From positions 9,783 through 73,782 of the forward strand of contig JAXMEQ010000013.1 in the NCBI GenBank assembly GCA_046348225.1: 64,000 nucleotides of DNA, read 5' to 3'. Positions 23,791-33,428 of the stretch are shown here, piece after piece. Source of the stretch: JAXMEQ01 sp046348225. GTDB lineage: Bacteria > Pseudomonadota > Gammaproteobacteria > Burkholderiales > Burkholderiaceae_C. A program made the position numbers and the translations under genes. The notes under the pieces are model-generated. The model saw nothing but the letters and a program-made list of their open reading frames with translations, searched no databases and was not told where the DNA came from. Each line of letters opens with the position of its first letter. The first letter of the stretch is position 1.

Positions 23791-25139
23791 ACGCCGAACA
23801 AGTGCTGTCGCAGTTCCAGGCCACAGGGGTGCAAACCTGCTTTCACGGCCGTCACATCAACCCCCAGATCTATGCCGGCCTGGACGGCACCAACTGGCGC
23901 CTGAAGGACTACGAAGCGCGCGGCGGCTATCAGGCGCTGCGCAAGATCCTGCTGGGCGCTGACGGCGCCGAGCCGCTGACGCAGGACCAGGTGATTGCCA
24001 CCGTCAAGGAGTCCGCATTGCGGGGCCGCGGTGGCGCAGGTTTTCCGACCGGCCTGAAGTGGAGCTTCATGCCCCGGCAGTTCCCCGGACAGAAGTACCT
24101 GGTGTGCAACTCGGACGAAGGGGAGCCCGGCACCTGCAAGGACCGGGACATCCTGCAGTTCAACCCGCACATCGTCATCGAGGGCATGATCATCGCGGCC
24201 TACGCGATGGGCATCAGCGTGGGCTACAACTACATCCACGGCGAAATTTTCCAGACCTACGAGCGTTTCGAGGAAGCACTGGAGGAAGCGCGTGCTGCCG
24301 GTTACCTGGGCGACCGGATCATGGGCAGCGGCTTCAGCTTCCAGCTGCATGCCGCGCACGGCTTTGGCGCTTACATCTGCGGCGAGGAAACCGCGCTGCT
24401 GGAGTCGCTGGAAGGCAAGAAGGGCCAGCCACGCTTCAAGCCGCCGTTCCCGGCCAGCTTCGGCCTGTACGGCAAGCCCACCACCATCAACAACACCGAA
24501 ACCTTCGCGGCGGTCCCGTGGATCATCCGCAACGGTGGTCAGGCATACCTGGAAATCGGCAAGCCCAACAACGGTGGCACCAAGATCTATTCGGTCTCCG
24601 GTGATGTGGAGCTGCCCGGAAACTATGAAATCCCGCTGGGCACGCCGTTCAGCAAGCTGCTGGAACTGGCCGGCGGCGTGCGCAAGGGGCGCACGCTCAA
24701 GGCCGTGATCCCCGGTGGATCATCGGCACCCGTCTTGCCTGCCGACATCATGATGGCGTGCACGATGGACTACGACTCCATCGCCAAGGCCGGCTCGATG
24801 CTGGGCTCCGGCGCCGTGATCGTGATGGACGACACGCGCTGCATGGTCGAGTCCCTCAAGCGGCTGTCGTACTTCTACATGCACGAGTCCTGCGGCCAGT
24901 GCACGCCCTGCCGCGAAGGCACGGGCTGGCTCTGGCGTGTGGTGGACCGCATCCACAACGGCCAGGGCCGTCCGTCCGACATGGACCTGCTCAACTCGGT
25001 GGCCGACAACATCCAGGGCCGCACCATCTGTGCGCTCGGCGACGCGGCCGCCATGCCGGTGCGCGCCATGATCAAGCACTTCCGCCACGAATTCGAGGCG
25101 CTGATCAACAAGGCCCAACAGCCGGCCGTGCAGGCCTGA
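23787..25139 (+). CDS. nuoF: NADH-quinone oxidoreductase subunit F
   Basis: 450 residues, NADH-binding flavoprotein. NADH site ALRGRGGAGFPTGLKW, FMN site AYICGEETALLESLEG, and N3 [4Fe-4S] ligands C369, C372 and C375 in SCGQCTPCREG plus the Cys of TICALGD. The ATG at 23787 overlaps the nuoE stop (ATGA); the reading frame extends upstream of it but only as out-of-frame nuoE sequence. Confidence 0.98.
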   Translation: MNAEQVLSQFQATGVQTCFHGRHINPQIYAGLDGTNWRLKDYEARGGYQALRKILLGADGAEPLTQDQVIATVKESALRGRGGAGFPTGLKWSFMPRQFPGQKYLVCNSDEGEPGTCKDRDILQFNPHIVIEGMIIAAYAMGISVGYNYIHGEIFQTYERFEEALEEARAAGYLGDRIMGSGFSFQLHAAHGFGAYICGEETALLESLEGKKGQPRFKPPFPASFGLYGKPTTINNTETFAAVPWIIRNGGQAYLEIGKPNNGGTKIYSVSGDVELPGNYEIPLGTPFSKLLELAGGVRKGRTLKAVIPGGSSAPVLPADIMMACTMDYDSIAKAGSMLGSGAVIVMDDTRCMVESLKRLSYFYMHESCGQCTPCREGTGWLWRVVDRIHNGQGRPSDMDLLNSVADNIQGRTICALGDAAAMPVRAMIKHFRHEFEALINKAQQPAVQA

Positions 25140-25155
25140 GCCGCGGAAAAAGACT

Positions 25156-27288
25156 ATGGTTGAAATCGAACTCGACGGCAAGAAGGTGGAGATCCTTGAA
25201 GGCAGCATGATCATGCATGCGGCCGACAAGGCGGGCACCTACATTCCGCACTTTTGCTACCACAAGAAATTGAGCATCGCGGCCAATTGCCGCATGTGCC
25301 TGGTGGACGTGGAGAAGGCGCCCAAGCCGATGCCCGCCTGCGCCACGCCCGTCACCCAGGGCATGATCGTTCGCACCAAGAGCGACAAGGCCATCAAGGC
25401 CCAGCAGTCGGTGATGGAGTTCCTGCTGATCAACCATCCGCTGGACTGCCCCATCTGTGACCAGGGCGGCGAATGCCAGCTGCAGGACCTGGCTGTCGGC
25501 TACGGCGGGTCGTCTTCCCGCTACCAGGAAGAGAAGCGCGTGGTGTTCCACAAGGATGTGGGCCCGCTCATCAGCATGGAAGAGATGAGCCGCTGCATCC
25601 ACTGCACCCGCTGCGTGCGCTTCGGCCAGGAAGTCGCCGGCGTGATGGAGCTGGGCATGATCCATCGCGGCGAACATTCCGAGATCACCACCATCGTCAG
25701 CGACACGGTGGACTCCGAGCTGTCGGGCAACATGATCGACATCTGCCCCGTCGGCGCCCTCACGAGCAAGCCGTTCCGCTACAGCGCCCGGACCTGGGAG
25801 CTGGGCCGCCGCAAGTCGGTCAGCCCGCACGACTCCACGGGCGCCAACCTGGTGGTCCAGGTCAAGAACAACAAGGTCATGCGCGTGGTGCCGTTCGAGA
25901 ACGAAGACGTCAATGAGTGCTGGCTGGCAGACCGTGACCGCTTCTCCTACGAAGCGCTGAACAGCGACGAGCGTCTCACCACGCCCATGCTCAAGCAGGG
26001 CGGTGAATGGAAGCCGGTCGACTGGCAGACGGCGCTGGAGTACGTGGCCAATGGCCTGCGCCAGATCAAGGCCGACCACGGTGCCCAGAGCATCGGCACG
26101 CTGGTCAGCCCCCACAGCACGGTGGAAGAGTTGTACCTCGCCGGCGCGCTGGTGCGCGGCCTCGGCAGCGAAAACATCGACCATCGTCTGCGCAACGCCG
26201 AATTCACCCCGTCGGACACTGCCCGCTGGCTTGGCACCTCCATCGCTTCCCTGTCCAGCCTGCAGCGCGTTCTCATCGTGGGTTCCAACCTGCGCAAGGA
26301 CCATCCCCTGTTCGCGCAGCGCATCCGCCAGGCCGTGAAGAAGGGCTGCCAGGTCTCGGCGCTGAACGCCAGTGCCCGGGACTGGGCACTGCCCGTGGCC
26401 AACACCCTGCTGGCGGACGCGTCCGTCTGGGTGCAGGCACTGGCCGATGTGGCGGCGGCGGTCGCGGCCGAAAAGGGTGTCACGGCACCGGCAGCCGGCC
26501 AGGCGAGCGCGGTGGCCGTGGTAATCGCCCGCTCCCTGCTGGGTGGTGAGCGCAAAGCCATCCTGCTGGGCAACGCGGCGGCCCACCACGCGCGGGCGTC
26601 AAGCCTGCTGGCGCTGGCCAACTGGATTGGCGAGCAGACCGGTGCCACCGTGGGGTACCTGACCGAAGCCGCCAACACGGTGGGCGCGCAGCTGGCGGGG
26701 GCGTTACCGGGCGCGGGTGGCCTGAACGCCGGCCAGATGCTGGGCGGTGCGCTGAAGGCCGTGCTGCTGCTCAACAACGAGCCCGCGCAGGATTCCGCCG
26801 CTGGTCGCGAGGCGTCACGCCTGGCCCAGGCCCAGATGGTCGTCACGTTGAGCCCGTTCAAGGCGAACCTGGACATCAGCGACGTGTTGCTGCCGATTGC
26901 CCCCTTCACTGAAACCTCGGGCACCTTTGTCAATGCCGAGGGCCGTGTGCAGGGCTTCCACGCGGTGGTCAAGCCGCTGGGCGAGACGCGACCCGCCTGG
27001 AAGGTGTTGCGCGTGCTCGCCAACCTGCTGGGCTTGCCCGGTTTCGACTTCGAATCGTCGCAGGACGTACTGGCGGCGGCCCGGGGCGCGCAGGACGCCG
27101 GACAGCCTTTTGTGTCGCCCGCCAGCCTCGGCAACACCACCCGGGCGGCCGTTGACCTGCTGCCCGTGGCCGGCGAGCCGGTGGTGGCGTCCATCTACCA
27201 GCTGGACGGCCTGGTGCGCCGGGCGCCGGCCCTGCAGGCCACCGCCGATGCCCGGCAGGCCGTTCGTGGGGAAGAGGTGATCGCATGA
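25156..27288 (+). CDS. nuoG: NADH-quinone oxidoreductase subunit G
   Basis: 710 residues. N-terminal ferredoxin-like part with cluster ligands in CYHKKLSIAANCRMCLVDV, the His/Cys-ligated cluster in CPICDQGGECQLQD, and [4Fe-4S] ligands in SRCIHCTRCVRFGQEVAG and IDICPVGAL. The rest is a molybdopterin-oxidoreductase-like domain without cofactor, shorter than the 900-residue E. coli form, which is normal for this group. Overlaps nuoH by 4 bp. Confidence 0.98.
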   Translation: MVEIELDGKKVEILEGSMIMHAADKAGTYIPHFCYHKKLSIAANCRMCLVDVEKAPKPMPACATPVTQGMIVRTKSDKAIKAQQSVMEFLLINHPLDCPICDQGGECQLQDLAVGYGGSSSRYQEEKRVVFHKDVGPLISMEEMSRCIHCTRCVRFGQEVAGVMELGMIHRGEHSEITTIVSDTVDSELSGNMIDICPVGALTSKPFRYSARTWELGRRKSVSPHDSTGANLVVQVKNNKVMRVVPFENEDVNECWLADRDRFSYEALNSDERLTTPMLKQGGEWKPVDWQTALEYVANGLRQIKADHGAQSIGTLVSPHSTVEELYLAGALVRGLGSENIDHRLRNAEFTPSDTARWLGTSIASLSSLQRVLIVGSNLRKDHPLFAQRIRQAVKKGCQVSALNASARDWALPVANTLLADASVWVQALADVAAAVAAEKGVTAPAAGQASAVAVVIARSLLGGERKAILLGNAAAHHARASSLLALANWIGEQTGATVGYLTEAANTVGAQLAGALPGAGGLNAGQMLGGALKAVLLLNNEPAQDSAAGREASRLAQAQMVVTLSPFKANLDISDVLLPIAPFTETSGTFVNAEGRVQGFHAVVKPLGETRPAWKVLRVLANLLGLPGFDFESSQDVLAAARGAQDAGQPFVSPASLGNTTRAAVDLLPVAGEPVVASIYQLDGLVRRAPALQATADARQAVRGEEVIA

Positions 27289-28361
27289 TTGACGCCCTCT
27301 ACAACACGGGCCTGGGCCTCGTCGGTGCCGGCTGGTGGTCCAGCCTGGCTTGGCCCGTGATCTGGAACCTGATCAAGATTGTCGTGGTGGTGCTGCCCCT
27401 GATGGGTGCCGTGGCCTACCTCACGCTGTGGGAGCGCAAGGCCATTGGCTTCACCCAGATCCGCCTGGGCCCCAATCGCATTGGTCCGTTGGGCCTGCTG
27501 CAGCCGATTGCCGATGCCCTGAAGCTGCTGACCAAGGAAATCATCCTGCCGACGGTGGCCAACAAGGGCCTGTTCCTGCTCGGCCCGATCATGACCATCA
27601 TGCCGGCCCTGGCGGCCTGGGTGGTGATTCCGTTCGGCCCGGATGTCGCGCTGTCCAACATCAACGCCGGCCTGCTGTTCCTGATGGCCATCACCTCGCT
27701 GGAAGTCTATGGCGTGATCATTGCCGGCTGGGCCTCGAACTCCAAGTACGCTTTCCTTGGCGCACTGCGGGCGTCGGCCCAGATGGTGAGCTATGAAATC
27801 GCCATGGGCTTCTGCTTTGTGGTGGTGCTCATGGTGTCGGCCAGTCTCAACATGACCGACATCGTGATGGGGCAGGGCAAGGGCCAGTTTGCCGACATGG
27901 GGCTGGGCATCCTCTCCTGGAACTGGCTGCCGCTGCTGCCGATCTTCGTCGTGTATTTCATCTCGGGTCTGGCTGAAACCAACCGCCATCCGTTTGACGT
28001 GGTGGAAGGCGAGTCCGAAATCGTCGCCGGTCACATGATCGAGTACTCGGGCATGAGCTTTGCCATGTTCTTCCTGGCCGAGTACGCCAACATGTGGCTG
28101 GTCTCGATTCTGGCCGTCATCATGTTCCTGGGCGGCTGGTTGCCGCCGTTTGAATTCCTCTCGTTCATCCCGGGCTGGATCTGGCTGGGCATCAAGACCT
28201 TCTGCGTGGTCACGATGTTCCTGTGGGTCCGCTCGACCTTCCCGCGCTACCGCTATGACCAGATCATGCGTCTGGGCTGGAAGATTTTCATCCCCGTCAC
28301 GCTGGTGTGGCTGGTGGTGATCGGCCTGTGGATGCAGACCCCATTCAACATCTGGAAATAA
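27285..28361 (+). CDS. nuoH: NADH-quinone oxidoreductase subunit H
   Basis: 358 residues, about eight membrane helices, linking the quinone chamber to the antiporter-like subunits. Conserved TLWERKAIGFTQIRLGPNR, SGLAETNRHPFDVVEGESE and the acidic VAGHMIEYSGM loop are present. Confidence 0.98.
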   Translation: MIDALYNTGLGLVGAGWWSSLAWPVIWNLIKIVVVVLPLMGAVAYLTLWERKAIGFTQIRLGPNRIGPLGLLQPIADALKLLTKEIILPTVANKGLFLLGPIMTIMPALAAWVVIPFGPDVALSNINAGLLFLMAITSLEVYGVIIAGWASNSKYAFLGALRASAQMVSYEIAMGFCFVVVLMVSASLNMTDIVMGQGKGQFADMGLGILSWNWLPLLPIFVVYFISGLAETNRHPFDVVEGESEIVAGHMIEYSGMSFAMFFLAEYANMWLVSILAVIMFLGGWLPPFEFLSFIPGWIWLGIKTFCVVTMFLWVRSTFPRYRYDQIMRLGWKIFIPVTLVWLVVIGLWMQTPFNIWK

Positions 28362-28364
28362 GCC

Positions 28365-28874
28365 ATGAGCAACGCCGTTTCAGCCCCGTTCTCGCTCAAG
28401 GACTTCCTGTCCAGCTTCATGCTGGTCGAACTGTTCAAGGGGCTTGCCATCACCGGCAAGTACGCCTTCGCGCGCAAGATCACCGTCCAGTTCCCGGAAG
28501 AAAAAACGCCCATGTCACCGCGCTTTCGCGGCCTGCACGCGCTGCGCCGCTATGAAAACGGTGAAGAGCGCTGCATCGCCTGCAAGCTGTGTGAAGCGGT
28601 CTGCCCGGCCATGGCGATCACCATCGAGTCGGACGTGCGCGACGACGGTTCGCGCCGGACCACCCGCTACGACATTGACCTGACGAAGTGCATCTTCTGC
28701 GGCTTCTGCGAAGAAAGCTGCCCGGTCGACTCGATCGTGGAAACCCACATCCTCGAATACCACGGGGAAAAGCGCGGGGACCTGTATTTCACCAAGGACA
28801 TGCTGCTGGCGGTCGGTGACCGCTACGAGGGTGAAATCGCCGCTGCCAAGGCAGCCGACGCCCGTTACCGCTGA
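28365..28874 (+). CDS. nuoI: NADH-quinone oxidoreductase subunit I
   Basis: 169 residues, two [4Fe-4S] ferredoxin motifs: CIACKLCEAVCPAMAI and CIFCGFCEESCPVDSI (clusters N6a/N6b) that pass electrons from NuoG to NuoB. An amphipathic N-terminal helix lies on the membrane. Starts 3 bp after nuoH. Confidence 0.98.
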   Translation: MSNAVSAPFSLKDFLSSFMLVELFKGLAITGKYAFARKITVQFPEEKTPMSPRFRGLHALRRYENGEERCIACKLCEAVCPAMAITIESDVRDDGSRRTTRYDIDLTKCIFCGFCEESCPVDSIVETHILEYHGEKRGDLYFTKDMLLAVGDRYEGEIAAAKAADARYR

Positions 28875-28923
28875 GTCAACCCGCACCAAGAAGACGGCGC
28901 AGCCCCACGAAAAGAAACGCCCC

Positions 28924-29592
28924 ATGGACGTCAAGACTGGTCTTTTTTATCTGTTCTCGGCCGTGCTGCTGTTCGCAGCCTTCCGGGTCATTACCGCCCG
29001 CAACCCGGTGTACGCGGCCCTGTACCTCGTGCTGGCATTCTTCCAGGCATCCGCCGTCTGGATCCTGCTGAAGGCCGAGTTCCTGGCCATCACGCTGGTG
29101 CTGGTGTATGTCGGTGCGGTGATGGTGCTGTTCCTGTTCGTGGTGATGATGCTGGACATCAACCTGGACAGCATCCGCAAGGGCTTCTGGAAGCATTTCC
29201 CGCTGGCGGCGACCGTCGGCGCCCTGATCGCGCTGGAGATGGCGGCGGTGCTGATGGGGGGCTTCCGCGTGGCCGACGAACCCAAGGCCTCCGCCGCGGC
29301 GGCGCAGGTGGCGGGACAGGCTGTGACCCAGGTGTCCAACACCCGCGAACTCGGCAAGCTGCTCTATACCGAATACCTCTATCCGCTGCAGATCGCAGCC
29401 GTCATCCTGCTGGTGGCCATGATCGCCGCCATTGCGCTGACGCTGCGCCAGCGCAAGGACAGCAAGCACATGGACCCTTCGCTGCAGGTACGCGTGAAGG
29501 CGCGCGACCGCCTGGAGATCATCAAGCTCGCGCCCACCCGCGCCGCGCAACAGCCCGAGGCTGCCGGGCCCGCAGTGGAGAACAAGGCATGA
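28924..29592 (+). CDS. nuoJ: NADH-quinone oxidoreductase subunit J
   Basis: 222 residues, five membrane helices (TGLFYLFSAVLLFAAFRVI first; the conserved LVYVGAVMVLFLFVVMMLD third). The C-terminal 30 residues are charged and variable. The ATG at 28924 is chosen over upstream in-frame codons, which read as nuoI downstream sequence. Overlaps nuoK by 4 bp. Confidence 0.97.
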   Translation: MDVKTGLFYLFSAVLLFAAFRVITARNPVYAALYLVLAFFQASAVWILLKAEFLAITLVLVYVGAVMVLFLFVVMMLDINLDSIRKGFWKHFPLAATVGALIALEMAAVLMGGFRVADEPKASAAAAQVAGQAVTQVSNTRELGKLLYTEYLYPLQIAAVILLVAMIAAIALTLRQRKDSKHMDPSLQVRVKARDRLEIIKLAPTRAAQQPEAAGPAVENKA

Positions 29593-29897
29593 CGCTCACC
29601 CTTGGACATTTTCTTTCGCTGGGCGCGATGCTGTTCGCGCTGTCGGTGATCGGCATCTTCCTGAACCGCAAGAACCTCATCGTGCTGCTGATGGCCATTG
29701 AACTGATGCTGCTGGCGGTCAACATGAACTTCGTGGCGTTCTCCCACTACCTGGGCGACATGCATGGCCAGGTGTTCGTGTTCTTCATCCTCACGGTGGC
29801 GGCTGCTGAATCCGCCATTGGCCTCGCCATCCTGGTGCTGCTGTTCCGCAACAAGTCCAACATCAACGTGGACGAGCTCAACACGCTGAAAGGCTAG
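29589..29897 (+). CDS. nuoK: NADH-quinone oxidoreductase subunit K
   Basis: 102 residues, three helices of MrpC type. Conserved membrane glutamates in IELMLLAVNMNFV and AAAESAIGLAILV, needed for proton transfer. Confidence 0.98.
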   Translation: MTLTLGHFLSLGAMLFALSVIGIFLNRKNLIVLLMAIELMLLAVNMNFVAFSHYLGDMHGQVFVFFILTVAAAESAIGLAILVLLFRNKSNINVDELNTLKG

Positions 29898-29904
29898 AAC
29901 AACA

Positions 29905-31929
29905 ATGAGCTCTACCCTCAACGCTTCAACCCTGCTGGCCGTCCCGCTGGCCCCGCTGGCCGGTGCCGTGCTGGCCGGCATCTTTGGCACCACCTTCGGC
30001 GGCAACTGGATCGGCCGCCGCCTGGCCCACAGCCTGACGATTCTTGGGGTGCTGGTGGCCTTCATCCTGTCGGCCATGACGCTCAAGAGCGTGGCCCTGG
30101 ACGGCGCGCGCTTCAACGAAACGCTCTACACCTGGATGGTGGTGGGCGGCCTGCGCATGGAAGTCGGCTTCCTCGTCGATGGCCTGACCGCCATGATGAT
30201 GTGCGTGGTGACCTTTGTGTCGCTGATGGTGCACATTTACACCATTGGCTACATGGAAGACGACGACGGGTACAACCGCTTCTTTGCCTACATTTCGCTG
30301 TTCACGTTCTCGATGCTCATGCTGGTCATGAGCAACAACTTCCTGCAGCTGTTCTTTGGCTGGGAAGCAGTGGGTCTGGTGTCGTACCTCCTGATCGGCT
30401 TCTGGTTCAACAAGCCGACCGCCATTTTTGCCAACATGAAGGCGTTCCTCGTCAACCGGGTGGGCGACTTTGGCTTCATCCTCGGCATCGGGCTGATCGC
30501 TGCCTACGCTGGCACCCTGAACTACAGCGAAACGTTTGCCAAGGCGGGCGAACTGGGCAAGCTGGGCTTCCCCGGGACCGACTGGATGCTGGTCACTGTC
30601 ATCTGCATCTGCCTGTTCATCGGGGCCATGGGCAAGTCGGCCCAGTTCCCGCTGCATGTCTGGCTGCCGGATTCGATGGAAGGCCCGACGCCGATCTCCG
30701 CGCTGATCCATGCCGCCACCATGGTGACGGCCGGGATTTTCATGGTGGCGCGCATGTCGCCGCTGTTCGAGCTGAGCGACACGGCCCTGAGCTTCATCCT
30801 GGTGGTCGGCGCCATCACGGCCCTGTTCATGGGCTTCCTGGGCATCATCCAGAACGACATCAAGCGGGTGGTCGCCTATTCGACGCTTTCGCAGCTCGGC
30901 TACATGACCGTGGCACTCGGTGCCTCGGCCTATTCGGTGGCCGTGTTCCACCTCATGACGCATGCCTTCTTCAAGGCACTGCTGTTCCTGGCGGCGGGCT
31001 CCGTCATCATGGGCATGCACCACAACCAGGACATTCGCTGGATGGGTGGCGTGCGCAAATACATGCCCATCACCTGGATCACCTCGCTGCTGGGCTCGCT
31101 GGCCCTGATCGGCACGCCGCTGTTTGCGGGCTTCTATTCGAAAGACAGCATCATCGAGGCCGTGGCAGAAAGTCACCTCGCGGGCGCCGGATTCGCCCAC
31201 TTCGCCGTGCTGGCAGGCGTATTTGTGACGGCCTTCTATTCGTTCCGCATGTATTTCCTGGTGTTCCACGGCAAGGAGCGGTTCGACCAGAACCCGGACG
31301 CGCACCACGCCCATGACGACCACGGGCATGGCCATGACGACCACCATGAGCCGCACGAGTCACCCTGGGTGGTGACGGCGCCATTGCTGCTGCTGGCCAT
31401 CCCGTCAGTGGTGATCGGTTTCATGACCATCCAGCCGTTGCTGTTTGGCGACTTTTTCAAGGACGCCATTTTCGTCAACGCGGAAAAGCACCACGCGATG
31501 GAAGAACTCGGCAAGCTGTTCCACGGGCCGGTGCAGATGGCGGTGCATGCGTTCAGTACCGCGCCGTTCTGGCTGGCACTCGCCGGTGTGGCGCTGGCCT
31601 ACTACATGTACATGGTCAATCCGGCGCTGCCGGCGGCCATGAAGGCGCGCGTCCAGCCGCTGTATACGCTGCTCGAGAACAAGTACTACATGGACTGGAT
31701 CAACGAAAACATCCTGGCCCGCGGCGCGCGCGCGCTCGGCACCGGCCTGTGGAAGGGCGGCGACCAGGCCATGATCGACGGCGCCATCGTCAACGGGTCC
31801 TGGAAACTGGTGGGCTGGGTGTCGGGCCTGGTGCGCTGGGCGCAGTCAGGCTACCTGTACCACTACGCCTTTGTGATGATCGTCGGTGTGTTTGTGCTGA
31901 TGACGTACTTCGTGTGGTTCAACAAGTAG
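29905..31929 (+). CDS. nuoL: NADH-quinone oxidoreductase subunit L
   Basis: 674 residues, the distal antiporter-like proton channel with the long lateral helix at the C-terminus. FFGWEAVGLVSYLLIGFW, FIGAMGKSAQFPLHVWLPD and HAATMVTAGIFMVAR are typical. A strongly His/Asp-rich loop (about residues 467-490, nt 31303-31365) separates two helices on the peripheral side; similar loops occur in related NuoL proteins, and its role is not known. Confidence 0.98.
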   Translation: MSSTLNASTLLAVPLAPLAGAVLAGIFGTTFGGNWIGRRLAHSLTILGVLVAFILSAMTLKSVALDGARFNETLYTWMVVGGLRMEVGFLVDGLTAMMMCVVTFVSLMVHIYTIGYMEDDDGYNRFFAYISLFTFSMLMLVMSNNFLQLFFGWEAVGLVSYLLIGFWFNKPTAIFANMKAFLVNRVGDFGFILGIGLIAAYAGTLNYSETFAKAGELGKLGFPGTDWMLVTVICICLFIGAMGKSAQFPLHVWLPDSMEGPTPISALIHAATMVTAGIFMVARMSPLFELSDTALSFILVVGAITALFMGFLGIIQNDIKRVVAYSTLSQLGYMTVALGASAYSVAVFHLMTHAFFKALLFLAAGSVIMGMHHNQDIRWMGGVRKYMPITWITSLLGSLALIGTPLFAGFYSKDSIIEAVAESHLAGAGFAHFAVLAGVFVTAFYSFRMYFLVFHGKERFDQNPDAHHAHDDHGHGHDDHHEPHESPWVVTAPLLLLAIPSVVIGFMTIQPLLFGDFFKDAIFVNAEKHHAMEELGKLFHGPVQMAVHAFSTAPFWLALAGVALAYYMYMVNPALPAAMKARVQPLYTLLENKYYMDWINENILARGARALGTGLWKGGDQAMIDGAIVNGSWKLVGWVSGLVRWAQSGYLYHYAFVMIVGVFVLMTYFVWFNK

Positions 31930-31942
31930 GAGAAGAACAAAA

Positions 31943-33418
31943 ATGGGATTGTTGAGCCTTGCCATCTGGACGCCGGTGTTCTTCGGTGTCGTGTTGCTGG
32001 CGCTGGGTCGTGACGAGCATGCCCGCGCGGTACGCTGGATCGCGCTGATCGGCGCGATCGTGAGTTTTCTGGTCACCTTGCCGCTGTATGACGCCTTCCA
32101 GCTGGGCACCTCGGCCATGCAGTTCGTCGAGAAGGGCGTCTGGATTGAGCGATTCAACGTCAATTACCACCTCGGGGTCGACGGCATTTCGTTCTGGTTC
32201 GTGCTGCTCACGGCGTTCATCAACGTGGTGGTCATCATCGCGGGGTGGGAAGTCATTACCGAGCGCGTCAACCAGTACATGGGTGCGTTCCTGATTCTCA
32301 GCGGCCTCATGATCGGTGTGTTCTGCGCGCTCGACGGCATCCTGTTCTATGTGTTCTTCGAAGCCACGCTGATCCCGATGTACCTGATCATCGGCATCTG
32401 GGGTGGCCCCAACAAGATCTACGCGGCGTTCAAGTTCTTCCTCTACACGCTGCTGGGCTCGCTGCTGATGCTGGTGGCGCTGATCTTCCTGTACACCAAG
32501 TCCGGTGGCAGCTTTGACATCCTCGCGTGGCACAAGCTGCCGCTGTCGGGCACCACGCAGACGCTACTGTTCTTTGCGTTCTTCGCCGCGTTTGCCGTCA
32601 AGGTGCCGATGTGGCCGGTGCACACCTGGCTGCCCGATGTGCACGTGGAAGCGCCCACTGGCGGCTCGGCCGTGCTGGCGGCCATCATGCTGAAGCTGGG
32701 GGCTTACGGCTTCCTGCGCTTTTCCATGCCGATCGCGCCCGATGCCGCGCGCGAATGGGCCTGGCTCATGATCGCTCTGTCACTCATTGCCGTGATTTAT
32801 GTGGGCCTGGTGGCGATGGTCCAGCAGGACATGAAAAAGCTGGTGGCCTACTCGTCAGTGGCCCACATGGGCTTCGTGACGCTGGGTTTCTTCATCTTCA
32901 ATGACCTTGGCGTGGCCGGGGGCCTGGTGCAGATGATTGCGCATGGCTTTGTCTCGGGCGCCATGTTCCTGTGCATCGGCGTGCTGTACGACCGCGTGCA
33001 CTCGCGCGAGATCTCCGCCTATGGCGGCGTCGTCAACACCATGCCCAAGTTCTCGGCCTTTGCGCTGCTGTTTGCCATGGCCAACTGCGGCCTGCCGGCA
33101 ACGGCCGGGTTTGTGGGGGAGTGGATGGTGATCCTCGGTGCCGTGAAGGCCAACTTCTGGCTAGGCCTGGCGGCGGCCAGCGCTCTGATCTTCGGCGCTG
33201 CCTACACGCTGTGGATGTTCAAGCGCGTCTACCTCGGGCCAGTGGCCAACGATGATGTGCGCGACCTCACCGACATCAATGCGCGTGAATTCCTGATGCT
33301 GTCGCTGCTGGCGATCGCGGTGCTCTACATGGGCATCTTCCCGTTCCCGTTCACACAGATCATGGACGCGTCGGTGGCGGACTTCCTCAAGCATGTCGCC
33401 ACGACCAAACTGAATTGA
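31943..33418 (+). CDS. nuoM: NADH-quinone oxidoreductase subunit M
   Basis: 491 residues, antiporter-like proton channel with about 14 helices. Conserved membrane Glu in YVFFEATLIPMYLIIGIWG and Lys in FAVKVPMWPVHTWLPDVHVE. The HGFVSGAMFLCIGVLYDR segment is also standard. Confidence 0.98.
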   Translation: MGLLSLAIWTPVFFGVVLLALGRDEHARAVRWIALIGAIVSFLVTLPLYDAFQLGTSAMQFVEKGVWIERFNVNYHLGVDGISFWFVLLTAFINVVVIIAGWEVITERVNQYMGAFLILSGLMIGVFCALDGILFYVFFEATLIPMYLIIGIWGGPNKIYAAFKFFLYTLLGSLLMLVALIFLYTKSGGSFDILAWHKLPLSGTTQTLLFFAFFAAFAVKVPMWPVHTWLPDVHVEAPTGGSAVLAAIMLKLGAYGFLRFSMPIAPDAAREWAWLMIALSLIAVIYVGLVAMVQQDMKKLVAYSSVAHMGFVTLGFFIFNDLGVAGGLVQMIAHGFVSGAMFLCIGVLYDRVHSREISAYGGVVNTMPKFSAFALLFAMANCGLPATAGFVGEWMVILGAVKANFWLGLAAASALIFGAAYTLWMFKRVYLGPVANDDVRDLTDINAREFLMLSLLAIAVLYMGIFPFPFTQIMDASVADFLKHVATTKLN

Positions 33419-33428
33419 GAGCCCGGCA

